The position numbers were made by a program, and so were the translations under genes. The notes beneath the pieces are model-generated. The model saw nothing but the letters and a program-made list of their open reading frames with translations. It was not told the origin of the DNA and did not search any database. DNA of 64,000 nucleotides, from NCBI GenBank assembly GCA_937915545.1, contig CALGIJ010000039.1, positions 62,001 through 126,000 of the forward strand. Direction: 5' to 3'. This document shows positions 43,461 through 53,069 of the stretch, piece by piece (position 1 is the first letter of the stretch; the number at the start of each line of letters is the position of its first letter). Source of the stretch: an uncultured Desulfobacterales bacterium (lineage in GTDB: Bacteria > Desulfobacterota > Desulfobulbia > Desulfobulbales > Desulfocapsaceae).

Positions 43461-43500
43461 TATCACATTGTGGTAAACAGGAAATTGCTACATTGTGATA
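43461..43500. promoter_or_regulatory. Operator pair upstream of B1
   Basis: TATCACATTGTGGT and, inverted, GCTACATTGTGATA, starts 26 bp apart, 49 bp upstream of the -35. Same geometry as at A1 and A2. Confidence 0.7.
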
Positions 43501-44190
43501 AGGCACAACGATAACTGAGAAGAAATATTGGGTATTGTTAGAGAGCGGTCACGAAGGAGCAGACCTGTAATTGCTGGGGCAGAAAAAGGGAAAAATCGGA
43601 GAAGAAACCTAGTGGCAAAAGACCGGATGATCCTGCCCTGAAAATCGAGACTCACCGCAAAAGGGATAGAGAAGATGACGTTGTTAATGCAACGTCAAGC
43701 AGGCGGGAAGGGTCGGCGGCAACCATGACATAGTGGGCCCAGGGTTGCTTTTGACTCATGCGTGATGGCGGACGCAACAGAAGAACTTTCTGCACGAGGC
43801 GTTCCGAGCAATTGAGGTGAGGGTCCTCCTGCGGTACCGCCGGAAATGAAATGCTTCCGCGAAAAGCATTGGCCACGCAATGCGCGGAATGGTCATAGGG
43901 ACTGCTGCCGGGCTGTATGGGACGAAAGGAGGAATTGGTAAACAAGCTTACGGTTGTCGATGGAATACCTTTGATGCCTGCTTTGCAGAACGATGAAAAA
44001 GCGGCACGAATCGCGCCAAAGACGCAAGGCAGTGAACCGACGCTTAACGGAAATGGCTGCACGTCCGCAGATATCCCTGGGTGCTGAGCGGACCGAGACG
44101 AGACCACATGATGGGGGTGTCGCTCACTTATGCAGGTGCGTGAAAGGAAATGAAGCAAAAAAAGAAGGATGACGATAGGTGCGGGCAGAG
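43501..44190. other. Intergenic region between the two regulators
   Basis: About 690 nt. A perfect 7-bp hairpin (GACGTTG / CAACGTC) lies at 43677-43696. A plus-strand frame of about 56 codons, starting with ATGGGACGA near 43918 and ending at 44088, has protein-like composition (KLTVVDGIPLMPALQNDEK), but AAAGGAGG falls inside it and not before it, so I do not call it. No operator of the shared type is seen here. Confidence 0.45.
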
Positions 44191-44562
44191 TTATCTGAGC
44201 AGGGATTTAAAGATATCGCACTTTTTACATATGACGATTTTCTGGTGCTTACAGGCGTCTTTGGTACATTCGCAGCGGGTGCCGCAAATATACCAGCACA
44301 TATGGCCGCTATCAAATTCCCATGCCGGGCATTTTTCCTTCTCTGTGCAATTTTTCTTCTCCCAGCAAGGAACGATCTCCTCCTTGCGCGCTTTCTGGTT
44401 GATGAGAAGGAAATAGAGGTATTTCTCGGTATGCTCGGGAATATTTCTCCAGCCTTGTTCGTAGCTGTGAACGGTACGAATCGATACTCCAAGAAGTTCG
44501 GCCAGTTGCTTTTGGGTTTTGCCAAGTTTGCCGCGGGCAAGATAGAATTCGTCCTTGGTCAT
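44191..44562 (-). CDS. XRE-family HTH regulator with C-terminal two-CW domain (B2)
   Basis: 123 aa, paralogue of B1. HTH: GKTQKQLAELLGVSIRTVHS then YEQGWRNIP. The Cys domain has CWEKKNC, KCPAWEFDSGHMCWY, GTRCEC and CKKCDIF. All eight B1 Cys are kept at identical positions (66, 72, 78, 89, 97, 99, 112, 115) and two are added (93, 104). Weak ribosome site. Unlike B1, its upstream region lacks the shared promoter element and operators, so it may be regulated differently, or be the primary regulator of the other three genes. Confidence 0.85.
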   Translation of the reverse strand: MTKDEFYLARGKLGKTQKQLAELLGVSIRTVHSYEQGWRNIPEHTEKYLYFLLINQKARKEEIVPCWEKKNCTEKEKCPAWEFDSGHMCWYICGTRCECTKDACKHQKIVICKKCDIFKSLLR

Positions 44563-45021
44563 GATCTGTCTCGCTGTGAAGTGAGGAGGGATGCGTTTTC
44601 AGTACGCGATGACCTGATATGACCATAAGCAATATGATCTAAAAGTACACCTTTTTCTGACGGCCTTCTGGGCACCGGGTCGGGCGGCTGCACTCTGGTG
44701 GTCAGACTTCAGCTGAAAACCGGAAGAGGGAAGCGGAAACGGTTGCCTGGCCTGCTCAGAGAAACCTTTTACAAGGGCCATAGGAAGGCTGGAAAGGAGG
44801 GACTTCAGGAGGCAAGCACCAGGATGTCCAGGACAGGGCAGTTAAGTGGGCCACAGAAGATGGCTTCCAGGGGGCGGGGCATCACGACGCAATGAAATGA
44901 AGGCAAGGGAGGCATGATCTCCACAAGCATGCCGCGGCCGAAAATGGAGCAGGGGAATACAGTGCATTCGGCCGACCGCAGGCCTGGTACCAGTAGAGCC
45001 AGTGGTCCCGGAAGAAACGGC
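44563..45021. other. Intergenic region, no recognised gene
   Basis: It must include the B2 promoter. A TTGCTT is present on the minus strand near 44632 but no good -10. Purine-rich repeats (GGAAGGCTGGAAAGGAGGG) occur around 44784. No coding frame is convincing. Confidence 0.45.
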
Positions 45022-45462
45022 TCAGCCAGGGTATTTGTCGGCGATATAATCCTTCAGGTAGCGGTTTTCGACGTCCTTCTCCTTGAGCAGGGCCTTGACC
45101 ACGTCTCCAATAGACACCATGCCTCTCAGTTCGCGGCCATCCATGATCGGCACATGGCGAATGCGGTTCTCGGTCATGATGGCCTGGATGTAGTCGATAT
45201 CATCCTCCTCGGTGCCGATGATGAGGTTGGTGGTCATGATCGACTCGACTTTGAGATCCTTGATTGAATCGGGGTGGTTGACCACCGCCATGAGCACGTC
45301 GCGGCCGCCGATGATGCCAAGCACGTTCTTCTCCTGGTCGACGATCACCAGTGAGCCGACGCGGTTGGCCGAGAAAATCGACATCGCCTCGATCACTCCG
45401 GTATCCTTGGGAATGGTGACTACCTGTCTGCCTTTGACCGCGAGAATGTCTTTCACTTTCAT
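45022..45462 (-). CDS. CBS-domain pair protein
   Basis: 146 aa, two CBS motifs: MKVKDILAVKGRQVVTIPKD to VGSLVIVDQEKNVLGIIGGR DVL, and VESIMTTNLIIGTEEDDID to HVPIMDGRELRGMVSIGDVV. It ends with the tail ENRYLKDYIADKYPG common in stand-alone CBS proteins. GGAGA ribosome site. Such proteins bind adenosyl nucleotides (AMP, ATP, SAM) and regulate partners. It lies just downstream of nuoN in the same direction (97 nt), so read-through from the nuo operon is possible. Confidence 0.9.
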   Translation of the reverse strand: MKVKDILAVKGRQVVTIPKDTGVIEAMSIFSANRVGSLVIVDQEKNVLGIIGGRDVLMAVVNHPDSIKDLKVESIMTTNLIIGTEEDDIDYIQAIMTENRIRHVPIMDGRELRGMVSIGDVVKALLKEKDVENRYLKDYIADKYPG

Positions 45463-45559
45463 GGGAATCTCCGAGTGTGGTTGCTCCAGGGAACTGGCGG
45501 TGGCCCCACCGGGCAGCGGGGAGGAATTCTAATGTTATTGCGGCTGAGGGTGGCCGCGG

Positions 45560-46969
45560 TCAGATGATGATGGGATAAATGCCGATAACGAAGACGCTGG
45601 CGACGAGGATTGCGGTGCCGGTCCCGGCCCAGCCGCAGCGCCCGGTGTCGAATCCTTCTTCCGCCTCATGGAAATACATGAGGACGATAAGACGCAGATA
45701 GTACCACATCGACAGGATGCTGCTGACTATACCGAGCACCGCCAGAGCGATATGGTCGGCATTTATGGCGGCGGTAATGACATAGAACTTGCCCATGAAG
45801 CCGGCAGTGGGGGGGATGCCAGCCATGGAGAGCAGGAAAACGGTAATGGCGGCGGCAGAAAAAGGGCGCACCTTGGCGAGGCCTTTGAAATCTTCGAAGC
45901 TGACACGCCGCTCGTCTTTGCCGCCGAGGTAGGAGAGGGCTGCGAACATGCCGAGCGTGCCGGCGCCGTATGCGGCGAGGTAATAGGCGATGACACTGCC
46001 CGAGAACTGATCGGCACTGATGGCCACCAGGGCGATGAGCAGGTAGCCGGAGTGGACGATGCCGGAGGCGGCAAGCATCCTCTTGAGGTTGTCCTGCCCG
46101 ATGGCGATGAGGTTGCCGCCGAACATGGTCATCACGGAAATGACAAAAAGAAAGGTGATCCATTTGTCGTGGAGTCCGGCGCTCTGCGCGAGAAAATTGG
46201 CGAAGAGGGCGAAGAGGGCGGTCTTCAGGGCGGTGGCCATGAACCCGGTGACCGGAACAGAGGCGCCGTCATAGACATCGACAACCCAGGCGTGGAAGGG
46301 AAAGGCGGCCGCTTTGAAGAGCAGGGCGACGAGGAGGAAGAAAACACCGCCGATCATCAAAGGCGCGCTGGCGCCGCCGCTTTGGGTGAAAACTGCGATA
46401 TCGTAGAACCTGGTGCTGCCGGCGGCCCCATAGACAAGGGCCGTGCCCATGGTGAAGAAGGCCCCGGCGAAGGCGCCGAGGAGCAGATATTTGAACAGCG
46501 CTTCGGTAGCCCGCAGGCTGTTGCGGTTGAAGCCGACGAGGACATAGACGGCGAGCGACATGATCTCCAGGGCGATGAAGGCACAGATGAGCTCGCTGGC
46601 CAGGGTCAGCAGCAGCATGCCGCAGACGGCGAAGAGCAGCACGGCATAAAACTCCAGGGTGGCGAAGCTGTTCTCCTTGAAGTAGGTGTGGGTGATCATC
46701 ACCGTGAAGAAGGCGCAGGCGAGGACGATGGCCCCGGCCGCAGCGCTGAAGCCGCTGGTGGAAGCCATGCCGTTGAAGAGCTCGCGGAACAGTGGCCTGG
46801 CCGGTTCCCCGAGGGTGCTCAGCTGCAGGAAAAAGGCTGCGGCCAGAAAGCCAAGGCTGAGCAGGGCACCACTTTCCGGGCGGTATTTCTCAAGGGCGGC
46901 CAGCAGCATGAGGACGATGGCTCCGCAGCAGGTGACGAGGAGGGGCAGCAAGGAGAGGAAATCGTTCAT
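45560..46969 (-). CDS. nuoN: NADH-quinone oxidoreductase subunit N
   Basis: 469 aa antiporter-like membrane subunit of complex I with about 14 helices. Recognisable core: MSLAVYVLVGFNRNSLRATE, EALFKYLLLGAFAGAFFTMG, FKAAAFPFHAWVVDVYDGAS and the later MAGIPPTAGFMGKFYV. Last gene of the nuo operon, 15 nt after nuoM. Expected to contribute one proton channel. Confidence 0.95.
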   Translation of the reverse strand: MNDFLSLLPLLVTCCGAIVLMLLAALEKYRPESGALLSLGFLAAAFFLQLSTLGEPARPLFRELFNGMASTSGFSAAAGAIVLACAFFTVMITHTYFKENSFATLEFYAVLLFAVCGMLLLTLASELICAFIALEIMSLAVYVLVGFNRNSLRATEALFKYLLLGAFAGAFFTMGTALVYGAAGSTRFYDIAVFTQSGGASAPLMIGGVFFLLVALLFKAAAFPFHAWVVDVYDGASVPVTGFMATALKTALFALFANFLAQSAGLHDKWITFLFVISVMTMFGGNLIAIGQDNLKRMLAASGIVHSGYLLIALVAISADQFSGSVIAYYLAAYGAGTLGMFAALSYLGGKDERRVSFEDFKGLAKVRPFSAAAITVFLLSMAGIPPTAGFMGKFYVITAAINADHIALAVLGIVSSILSMWYYLRLIVLMYFHEAEEGFDTGRCGWAGTGTAILVASVFVIGIYPIII

Positions 46970-46984
46970 AATCGGTAACCTGCC

Positions 46985-48508
46985 TTAGTTCTTGTGTTCG
47001 CTGAGTACCACCATGGGCCTTGGTGACGTCGCAGTCATCTCGGCGACGACCGCCTGCTGCACGGGAGTATAGGTCTGCGCGGTCGGTTCGATCTTGGCAA
47101 TGAAGGCATTGGGGAAAATGCCCATGCCGAGGATCAGCGCCATCACCGGTAGAAAAGTCAGCGCCTCGGTCAGCGTCAGATCTGTAAAGGGCTGACAGTC
47201 CTCCCGCGGCTTTTCGAAGAAGACCCGCTGAAACATCCACAGCATGTAGCAGACACCGACGACAAGGGAAGTGCCGGCGAGGAAGCCGATGAAGCCGCTG
47301 AATTCAATGGCCCCGAGGATGATGAGGAACTCACCGATGAAGCCGCTGGTGCCGGGGAGGCCGACCGAGGCCAGCATGGCGATGGCGAAGAAGGTGGCGA
47401 AGACCGGGGCGCGGTAGGCGATACCGCCGAAATCGGCGATCTCCCGGCTCTGCCGGCGTTCCTCCATCAATCCGATAAAGAGAAACAACACGCCGGTGCT
47501 GGTGGCGTGGGCGGCGATCTGGAAGAGGGTCCCGATGAGCGCCTGGACGTTCTGGCAGAAGACACCGAGAGCGATGATGCCCATGTGCGAGGCCGAGGAA
47601 AAGGCGAGCATGCGCTTCATGTCCTTCTGGGCGATGGCTGCCAGACCGCAGTAGATCATACCGGCCACCCCGGCGAGGGAGAGCAGCACCGCAAAGCGCG
47701 CCAGTTCCGGCTCGAAAATCGGCACGACGAAGCGGATCACGCCATAGACGCCGATCTTGGCCATGATCGCCGACAGCACGAAGGTGGTGGAAGAGGGGGC
47801 CTCGCAGTAGGCGTCGGGCAGCCAGGTATGGAAGGGGAAGAGGGGGATCTTGATGGCGAAGGCGACCATGAACATGAGGAAGGCAAGGATGGCGAAGCCA
47901 CCGCCCAGCTGCAGGTTGCTCAGCTCGACGATATCGAAGGTCCACTTGCCGAACTGCTGGTGGTAGGACACGGCCACATAAACCAGGGCGGCGAGCATGA
48001 GCAGCGAGCCGCTGATGGTGTAGAGGGTGATCTTCAAGGTGGCGGCAAGGCGTTTCTCGCCGCCGTAGAGCCCGATCATGAAGAACACCGGCAACAGCAT
48101 GATCTCCCAGAAGATATAAAAGAGCACCATGTCGACGGCGCACACGGCTCCAAGCATCGCTCCCTGGGTGAGCAGCAGGTTGGCGTAGAACCCCTTGCGA
48201 CGGGTGGCGAACACGGTGAAGACCATCGGGTAGAGGATGGCCCCGGCCATGAGCACGAGGAGGCTGATACCATCGACGCCCAGGCTGTAGCGGATGCCGA
48301 GGGACTCGATCCACGGGCGGTTTTCGGCATACTGCATGCCCCCGACGCCGCTGAAGCCAAGGAAGAGCTCGATGCCGAGGAGCAACACGACAAGTGACAC
48401 GGCGAAGCCGATGCCACGCGCCGCGCGGTCCCCCACCGGGAGGACGAAGAGGATCAACCCGGCGAGGATCGGCAGGAAAATCATGAACGAGAGGGCGTAT
48501 TCAAACAT
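46985..48508 (-). CDS. nuoM: NADH-quinone oxidoreductase subunit M
   Basis: 507 aa, 14-helix antiporter-like subunit. Motifs: YSLGVDGISLLVLMAGAILY, FYIFWEIMLLPVFFMIGLYG with the conserved proton-pumping Glu, KIPLFPFHTWLPDAYCEAPS, and LASVGLPGTSGFIGEFLI. 13 nt after nuoL. Confidence 0.96.
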   Translation of the reverse strand: MFEYALSFMIFLPILAGLILFVLPVGDRAARGIGFAVSLVVLLLGIELFLGFSGVGGMQYAENRPWIESLGIRYSLGVDGISLLVLMAGAILYPMVFTVFATRRKGFYANLLLTQGAMLGAVCAVDMVLFYIFWEIMLLPVFFMIGLYGGEKRLAATLKITLYTISGSLLMLAALVYVAVSYHQQFGKWTFDIVELSNLQLGGGFAILAFLMFMVAFAIKIPLFPFHTWLPDAYCEAPSSTTFVLSAIMAKIGVYGVIRFVVPIFEPELARFAVLLSLAGVAGMIYCGLAAIAQKDMKRMLAFSSASHMGIIALGVFCQNVQALIGTLFQIAAHATSTGVLFLFIGLMEERRQSREIADFGGIAYRAPVFATFFAIAMLASVGLPGTSGFIGEFLIILGAIEFSGFIGFLAGTSLVVGVCYMLWMFQRVFFEKPREDCQPFTDLTLTEALTFLPVMALILGMGIFPNAFIAKIEPTAQTYTPVQQAVVAEMTATSPRPMVVLSEHKN

Positions 48509-48521
48509 GCGCGCACCTTTC

Positions 48522-50435
48522 CTAGTTGATCGTTTGCGAGAGGAAGAGGCTCATCAGGCTGAGACCGATGACCATATATATGGCGTAGACCCGCACATAC
48601 CCGACCTGCAGGGCCTTGAAGGCGATGCCGGCTTTGCGGTAGAGCCAGGTCGACAGGCGCACGTGACAGTCGGTGACGTACGGCTCGAAAAAGCGGGAGA
48701 TGAGCCCGCCGAAGGCCTTGTAGGGCTGCACGAAGACGGCATTATAGAGTTCGTCGACGTAGAACTTATGATAGCCGAACTTGGCGAAGCCGGTGAATTC
48801 CGGCTCCTGGGCCCCCTGACCGAACTTGCGGTGGGCGAGGGTGATGCCGATGGCGAAGGCGGCGATGCTGGTCAGGATGGCGAGCAGCTCGAGCCAGACA
48901 GAGACATGGGGGTGGTGGTCGACGAGGCTCGGTGCGAGCCACTGGGAGACCTTGAGGCTGCCGCCGAAGACTCCGGGCAGATTGAGAAAGCCGGCGAAGA
49001 GGGCGCCGAAGGCGAGGATCTGCAGCGGCAGGGTCATGACCGCCGGCGGCTCATGGGCATGGGCGTGGGCCTCGGCGTCGCGCGGCTCGCCATGGAAGAC
49101 GAGGAAGATCATGCGGAAGGTGTAGTAGGCGGTCATCCCGGCCACCAGCACGCCGATAAGCCAGATGCCGGTATGGCCGGTGGCCAGGGCGGAGAAGAGG
49201 ATCTCATCCTTGCTGAAGAAGCCCGAGAAGGGCGGGCAGCCGGCCAGGGCGAAGGCGCCGATCATCATCGTCAGGTAGGTCTTGGGCAGCTTGCTCTTTA
49301 AGCCGCCCATCTTCCAGATATCCTGCTGGTGGTGCAGGGCGTAGATCACCGACCCCGCGCCGAGGAAGAGCAGGGCTTTGAAGAAGGCGTGGGTGAAGAC
49401 GTGGAAGATGCCCGCCGAGTAGGCGGCGATACCGACGCCGGCGAACATGTAGCCCAGCTGACTGACGGTGGAGTAGGCGAGGATTTTCTTGATGTCCTTC
49501 TGGAACATGCCGAAGATGGCAGCCAGCAGGGCGGTGAGGATGCCGACCCAGGCGACCACCGTTCCCGCCGCAGTATGGGAGGCGTAAAGGAAGCTGAAGC
49601 GGGCTACCATGTAGACGCCGGCGGTGACCATGGTCGCCGCGTGGATGAGGGCGGAAACCGGGGTTGGGCCGGCCATGGCGTCGGGCAGCCACACATAGAG
49701 AGGGATCTGCGCCGATTTGCCGCAGGCGCCGACAAAGAGCAGCAGACAGATGGCGATGCCTGTCGCCGGGGCGATCTGGTCGACGTTGGCCTTGAGAGAC
49801 AGATAGTCGAAGCCGCCCGCGCCGATGGCCCAGAAGAGCAGGGACATGCCGAGCACGAAGCCGAGGTCGCCGATGCGGTTGACGATGAAGGCCTTGTTGC
49901 CGGCGATGACGTTCTCGGTCTCCTTGCAGTAGTAGCTGATGAGCAGGTAGGAGCAGAGGCCGACGCCTTCCCAGCCGACGAACATCACCACCGGGCCGCT
50001 GGCGAGGACGAGGATGAGCATCGCGCCGAGAAAGAGGTTGAGATAGGCGAAGAATTTGCCGAAATTCTCATCCCCGGCCATGTAGCCCACCGAATAGATA
50101 TGGATGAGCGAGCCGATCAGGGTGACGAAGAGCAGCATCAGCGAGCTGAGGGGGTCGGCGAGGAAACCCATGTCGACGTGCAGGTCGCCCACGGCGAACC
50201 AGGTGAAGGCGTTATGGACGAGGAAGCGCTCTTCGGCGGGCAGTCCCTTGAGGTGGAAGAACACCACCAGCGCGAAGACGAAGGAGAGCAGCGGCCCGAT
50301 GCACGCCAGAGCACCGTACAGCAGCTCCGGCAGAGCCTTGCCGCGGCAGGTGAAGAGATGGAGAAGGCCGAGGACCAGGGCGCCGAGCAGCGGCATCAGG
50401 GGGATATAGCCGAGGTAGGTAACCGAGTGTTCCAT
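48522..50435 (-). CDS. nuoL: NADH-quinone oxidoreductase subunit L
   Basis: 637 aa. MFVGWEGVGLCSYLLISYYC, GKSAQIPLYVWLPDAMAGPT, ALIHAATMVTAGVYMVARF and AGCPPFSGFFSKDEIL identify NuoL. A His-rich loop (EAHAHAHEPP) lies near residue 455, and the C-terminus includes the long lateral helix region seen in NuoL. Distal proton channel of complex I. Starts 4 nt after nuoK. Confidence 0.96.
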   Translation of the reverse strand: MEHSVTYLGYIPLMPLLGALVLGLLHLFTCRGKALPELLYGALACIGPLLSFVFALVVFFHLKGLPAEERFLVHNAFTWFAVGDLHVDMGFLADPLSSLMLLFVTLIGSLIHIYSVGYMAGDENFGKFFAYLNLFLGAMLILVLASGPVVMFVGWEGVGLCSYLLISYYCKETENVIAGNKAFIVNRIGDLGFVLGMSLLFWAIGAGGFDYLSLKANVDQIAPATGIAICLLLFVGACGKSAQIPLYVWLPDAMAGPTPVSALIHAATMVTAGVYMVARFSFLYASHTAAGTVVAWVGILTALLAAIFGMFQKDIKKILAYSTVSQLGYMFAGVGIAAYSAGIFHVFTHAFFKALLFLGAGSVIYALHHQQDIWKMGGLKSKLPKTYLTMMIGAFALAGCPPFSGFFSKDEILFSALATGHTGIWLIGVLVAGMTAYYTFRMIFLVFHGEPRDAEAHAHAHEPPAVMTLPLQILAFGALFAGFLNLPGVFGGSLKVSQWLAPSLVDHHPHVSVWLELLAILTSIAAFAIGITLAHRKFGQGAQEPEFTGFAKFGYHKFYVDELYNAVFVQPYKAFGGLISRFFEPYVTDCHVRLSTWLYRKAGIAFKALQVGYVRVYAIYMVIGLSLMSLFLSQTIN

Positions 50436-50439
50436 AGCA

Positions 50440-50736
50440 TCACCCCTTCAACAGGCTGAAGACGTTGGTGTCCAGCCTGCTCTTATGTTTGTGCAGGAGA
50501 ATGACCACCGCCAGCGCCAGCGCGGCCTCCGCTGCGGCCACCGCCATGACCAGCATGGCCAGGACGTGGCCATCCATGGTCTGGTGCAGCCGGGAGAAGG
50601 CAATGAAGGCGAGGTTGGCAGCGTTGAGCATGAGCTCGACCGACATGAAGACGGTGAAGACGTTACGCCTGGTGATCACCCCGAGCATGCCGAGGCAGAA
50701 AAGAACGATACTGAGCACGAGATAGTCCTGTATCAC
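50440..50736 (-). CDS. nuoK: NADH-quinone oxidoreductase subunit K
   Basis: 98 aa, three helices, with the two membrane Glu in [15 protein letters not shown] and [14 protein letters not shown]. It starts with GTG, which overlaps the nuoJ stop (GTGA), indicating coupled translation. Confidence 0.95.
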   Translation of the reverse strand: MIQDYLVLSIVLFCLGMLGVITRRNVFTVFMSVELMLNAANLAFIAFSRLHQTMDGHVLAMLVMAVAAAEAALALAVVILLHKHKSRLDTNVFSLLKG

Positions 50737-51242
50737 TTGCCAAGCCTCCTTTTGCCTGCCAGAACCACCGCCCCGACCAGGGCGATGAGCAGCAGTATCG
50801 AGACGATTTCAAAGGGTAGCAGCCAATCCTGGAAGAGCACCAGGCCAACCTCCTTGATGCCGCCGAAGCCGCCGCCGACGATGGTGGCCTCGCTGCCGGG
50901 CAGGGTCTTGACGATCTTGATCAGAAAGAGGGCAATGGGGGCGATGACCACCACCCCGCCGAGCAGGTAGTACCAGCGCCCGCTCTCCTCCGGCAGATCC
51001 TTCTCCTGGAGGTTGAGGAACATGATGATGAAGAGGATCAGTGACATGATCGCCCCGGCGTAGACGATGAGCTGCAGGGCGAAGATCAGCTTGGCGGAGA
51101 GCAGGGCGTAGAGCCCGGCCAGTGCCACCATGGTCACCACCAGGCTCATCGCCCCGTTCATGGGATGGCGAAAGAGCACCAGGCCAACGGCGCCCAATAC
51201 CGCCAGGATGGCAAATCCGTTGAAAAGCAGTTCGGTATTCAT
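50733..51242 (-). CDS. nuoJ: NADH-quinone oxidoreductase subunit J
   Basis: 169 aa, five helices. Signature [20 protein letters not shown] and [15 protein letters not shown], then [18 protein letters not shown]. Overlaps nuoK by 4 nt and lies 3 nt after nuoI. Confidence 0.95.
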   Translation of the reverse strand: MNTELLFNGFAILAVLGAVGLVLFRHPMNGAMSLVVTMVALAGLYALLSAKLIFALQLIVYAGAIMSLILFIIMFLNLQEKDLPEESGRWYYLLGGVVVIAPIALFLIKIVKTLPGSEATIVGGGFGGIKEVGLVLFQDWLLPFEIVSILLLIALVGAVVLAGKRRLGK

Positions 51243-51245
51243 GGC

Positions 51246-51770
51246 TTATGCGCCCCCTTTCTTATAATCTTCCTCGGCAAAGGCGCCCTTGCTGGCGAGA
51301 AGGTCGGAGAGTTCGAGCACGAAGGACGACCTCTTGTCGCCGGTGACCGAGAAGATCCCGGTATCCATGCGGATGGCGTCCAGGGGACAGGCCTCGACGC
51401 AGTAGCCGCAGTAGATGCACTCGAGGAGGTCGATGGTGAACTTGACCGGCATTTTCTCGGTGCGCCCGTCGAGACGCTCTCCAGCGGTGATCTGGATGCA
51501 GTTGGCCGGGCAGTTGGTCTGGCACATGAAGCAGGCGACGCATTTGACCGAGCCGTCCTCATGGGTGGTGAGGCGGTGTCGTCCCCGCCAGCGCACCGGG
51601 ATCTCCGGCTGTACCTCGGGGTAGTGTCGCACGTAGAGGCGGCGGTTGTCGAGCAGGTTGCGGAAGAAATGGCCGAAGGTGGTGGCCATGCCCTTGACGA
51701 TTTCGATCAGGTAGAGGCGTTCCTTGAGGCTCGCCCCCTTGCGTGGCAGGGTCTTGACGGTCGCTCCCAT
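51246..51770 (-). CDS. nuoI: NADH-quinone oxidoreductase subunit I
   Basis: 174 aa peripheral-arm ferredoxin subunit with two [4Fe-4S] motifs (clusters N6a/N6b): CVACFMCQTNCPANCI and CIYCGYCVEACPLDAI. Preceded by the typical RHYPEVQPEIPVRWRGRHRL stretch. Carries electrons toward NuoB. Confidence 0.96.
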   Translation of the reverse strand: MGATVKTLPRKGASLKERLYLIEIVKGMATTFGHFFRNLLDNRRLYVRHYPEVQPEIPVRWRGRHRLTTHEDGSVKCVACFMCQTNCPANCIQITAGERLDGRTEKMPVKFTIDLLECIYCGYCVEACPLDAIRMDTGIFSVTGDKRSSFVLELSDLLASKGAFAEEDYKKGGA

Positions 51771-51782
51771 GGTTGTCCTCCT

Positions 51783-53069
51783 TTAGCTCAGCGCCACGAC
51801 AACGGCGCTGGTGACAAAGATGTTGAGCAGGGCCAGGGGAAGGAGGGTCTGCCATCCCAAGCGTTGCAGCTGGTCGTAGCGGAAGCGGGGCAGGGTCCAG
51901 CGCACCCAGATATAGACGAAGATCATCATGGTGATCTTCACCAGGAAGGTGGCCATCTGCAGCAGCATGACGAAGATGTGAGCGGCGGGACCACCCTTGT
52001 CGGCAAAGAGGATGAGGAGCAGCACCACCTCGAGGAAGATGACCAGGCCCCAGAAACACTTGATGTAGATTTCAGCTTCGAAGACCCGCGGGTCGTTCTC
52101 CCTCGGGTAGTGGCTGACGTTGCTGCGCCTGATCCAGCCGGCGAAGTAGTGCATGGCCACCGGCACAGCGATCATCAGCAGGAAGGCCACCGGTTTGGCG
52201 TTGTTGATCAGGGTGGCGGTGGAGAGGAATGGCACCTGGTAACCGCCGAAGAAGAGGGTGACGATCATGGCGCTGGAGACGAACAGGGCCACGTATTCCC
52301 CCATGAAGAAGACGGCGAATTTCATGGCGCTGTATTCGACGTGGAAGCCGGCCACCAGCTCGCTCTCACCCTCGGCGAGGTCGAAGGGGGTGCGGTTGGT
52401 CTCGGCGAAGGCGGCGACGATGAAGATCACCATGCCGAGGGGCTGCAGCACCGCTCCCCACATAGGGATGAAGCCGAACAGCAGCTGGCCCTGGAACTGG
52501 GCGATCTCGTTGAGGTGGATGGTGCCGTAGACCACCAGCAGGCTGACGATGGCTAGGCCCATGGGGATCTCGTAGCTGATCACCTGGGCGGCCGAGCGGA
52601 GGCCGCCCAGCACCCCGTACTTGTTGGTCGAGGACCAGCCGGCGAGGATGATGCCGTAGACCGAGAAGCCGACGAAGGAGAGGAACCAGAGGATGCCGAG
52701 ATCCAGCGGGATGCCCTGCATAAGGTAGCTCTTACCGCCCAGCACGAGCGTATCGGCGAAGGGCACCACGGCGAAGGAGACGACGGCGGTGAAGAAGACG
52801 ATCAGCGGCGCCAGCACGAAGTAGAACTTGTGCTTGATATGGCCCGACGTGACATCCTCTTTGAAGATGAGCTTGGCGGCGTCGGCCAGGTTCTGCACCA
52901 GGCCGGCGGCGCGGAAGCCGAAGATGTTGGCGCGGTTGGGGCCGGAGCGGTCCTGGAAGAAGCCGGCGCCGCGTCGCTCCATCCACACGCAGACGGCGAT
53001 GAAGCACAGGGGGATGAAGGCGCTGAAGGCGACTCGCACGACGACCATGAGAATATCAAGCGCTGACAT
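51783..53069 (-). CDS. nuoH: NADH-quinone oxidoreductase subunit H
   Basis: 428 aa, longer than the usual ~330 because of C-terminal additional helices. Quinone-site motifs ERRGAGFFQDRSGPNRANIF, GLVQNLADAAKLIFKED, FAETNRTPFDLAEGESELVA and GFHVEYSAMKFAVFFMGEY. The C-terminal RWTLPRFRYDQLQRLGW is conserved. It overlaps the nuoG 3' end by 14 nt. Confidence 0.96.
   Translation of the reverse strand: MSALDILMVVVRVAFSAFIPLCFIAVCVWMERRGAGFFQDRSGPNRANIFGFRAAGLVQNLADAAKLIFKEDVTSGHIKHKFYFVLAPLIVFFTAVVSFAVVPFADTLVLGGKSYLMQGIPLDLGILWFLSFVGFSVYGIILAGWSSTNKYGVLGGLRSAAQVISYEIPMGLAIVSLLVVYGTIHLNEIAQFQGQLLFGFIPMWGAVLQPLGMVIFIVAAFAETNRTPFDLAEGESELVAGFHVEYSAMKFAVFFMGEYVALFVSSAMIVTLFFGGYQVPFLSTATLINNAKPVAFLLMIAVPVAMHYFAGWIRRSNVSHYPRENDPRVFEAEIYIKCFWGLVIFLEVVLLLILFADKGGPAAHIFVMLLQMATFLVKITMMIFVYIWVRWTLPRFRYDQLQRLGWQTLLPLALLNIFVTSAVVVALS

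Noticed and set aside
41591..43500. CRISPR-like array from the repeated 14-bp sites
   Set aside because: The sites are short, alternate in orientation, and sit upstream of genes at fixed promoter distances with long unrelated gaps; they fit operators, and no cas gene is present.
43918..44088. 56-codon plus-strand frame with protein-like composition
   Set aside because: The only good ribosome-binding sequence lies inside the frame and 2 nt before a TTG, too close for initiation; no similarity recognised.
43652..44158. 168-codon minus-strand frame between the two regulators
   Set aside because: Ser/Pro/Arg-rich with no family resemblance and no ribosome site or promoter of the type shared by its neighbours.
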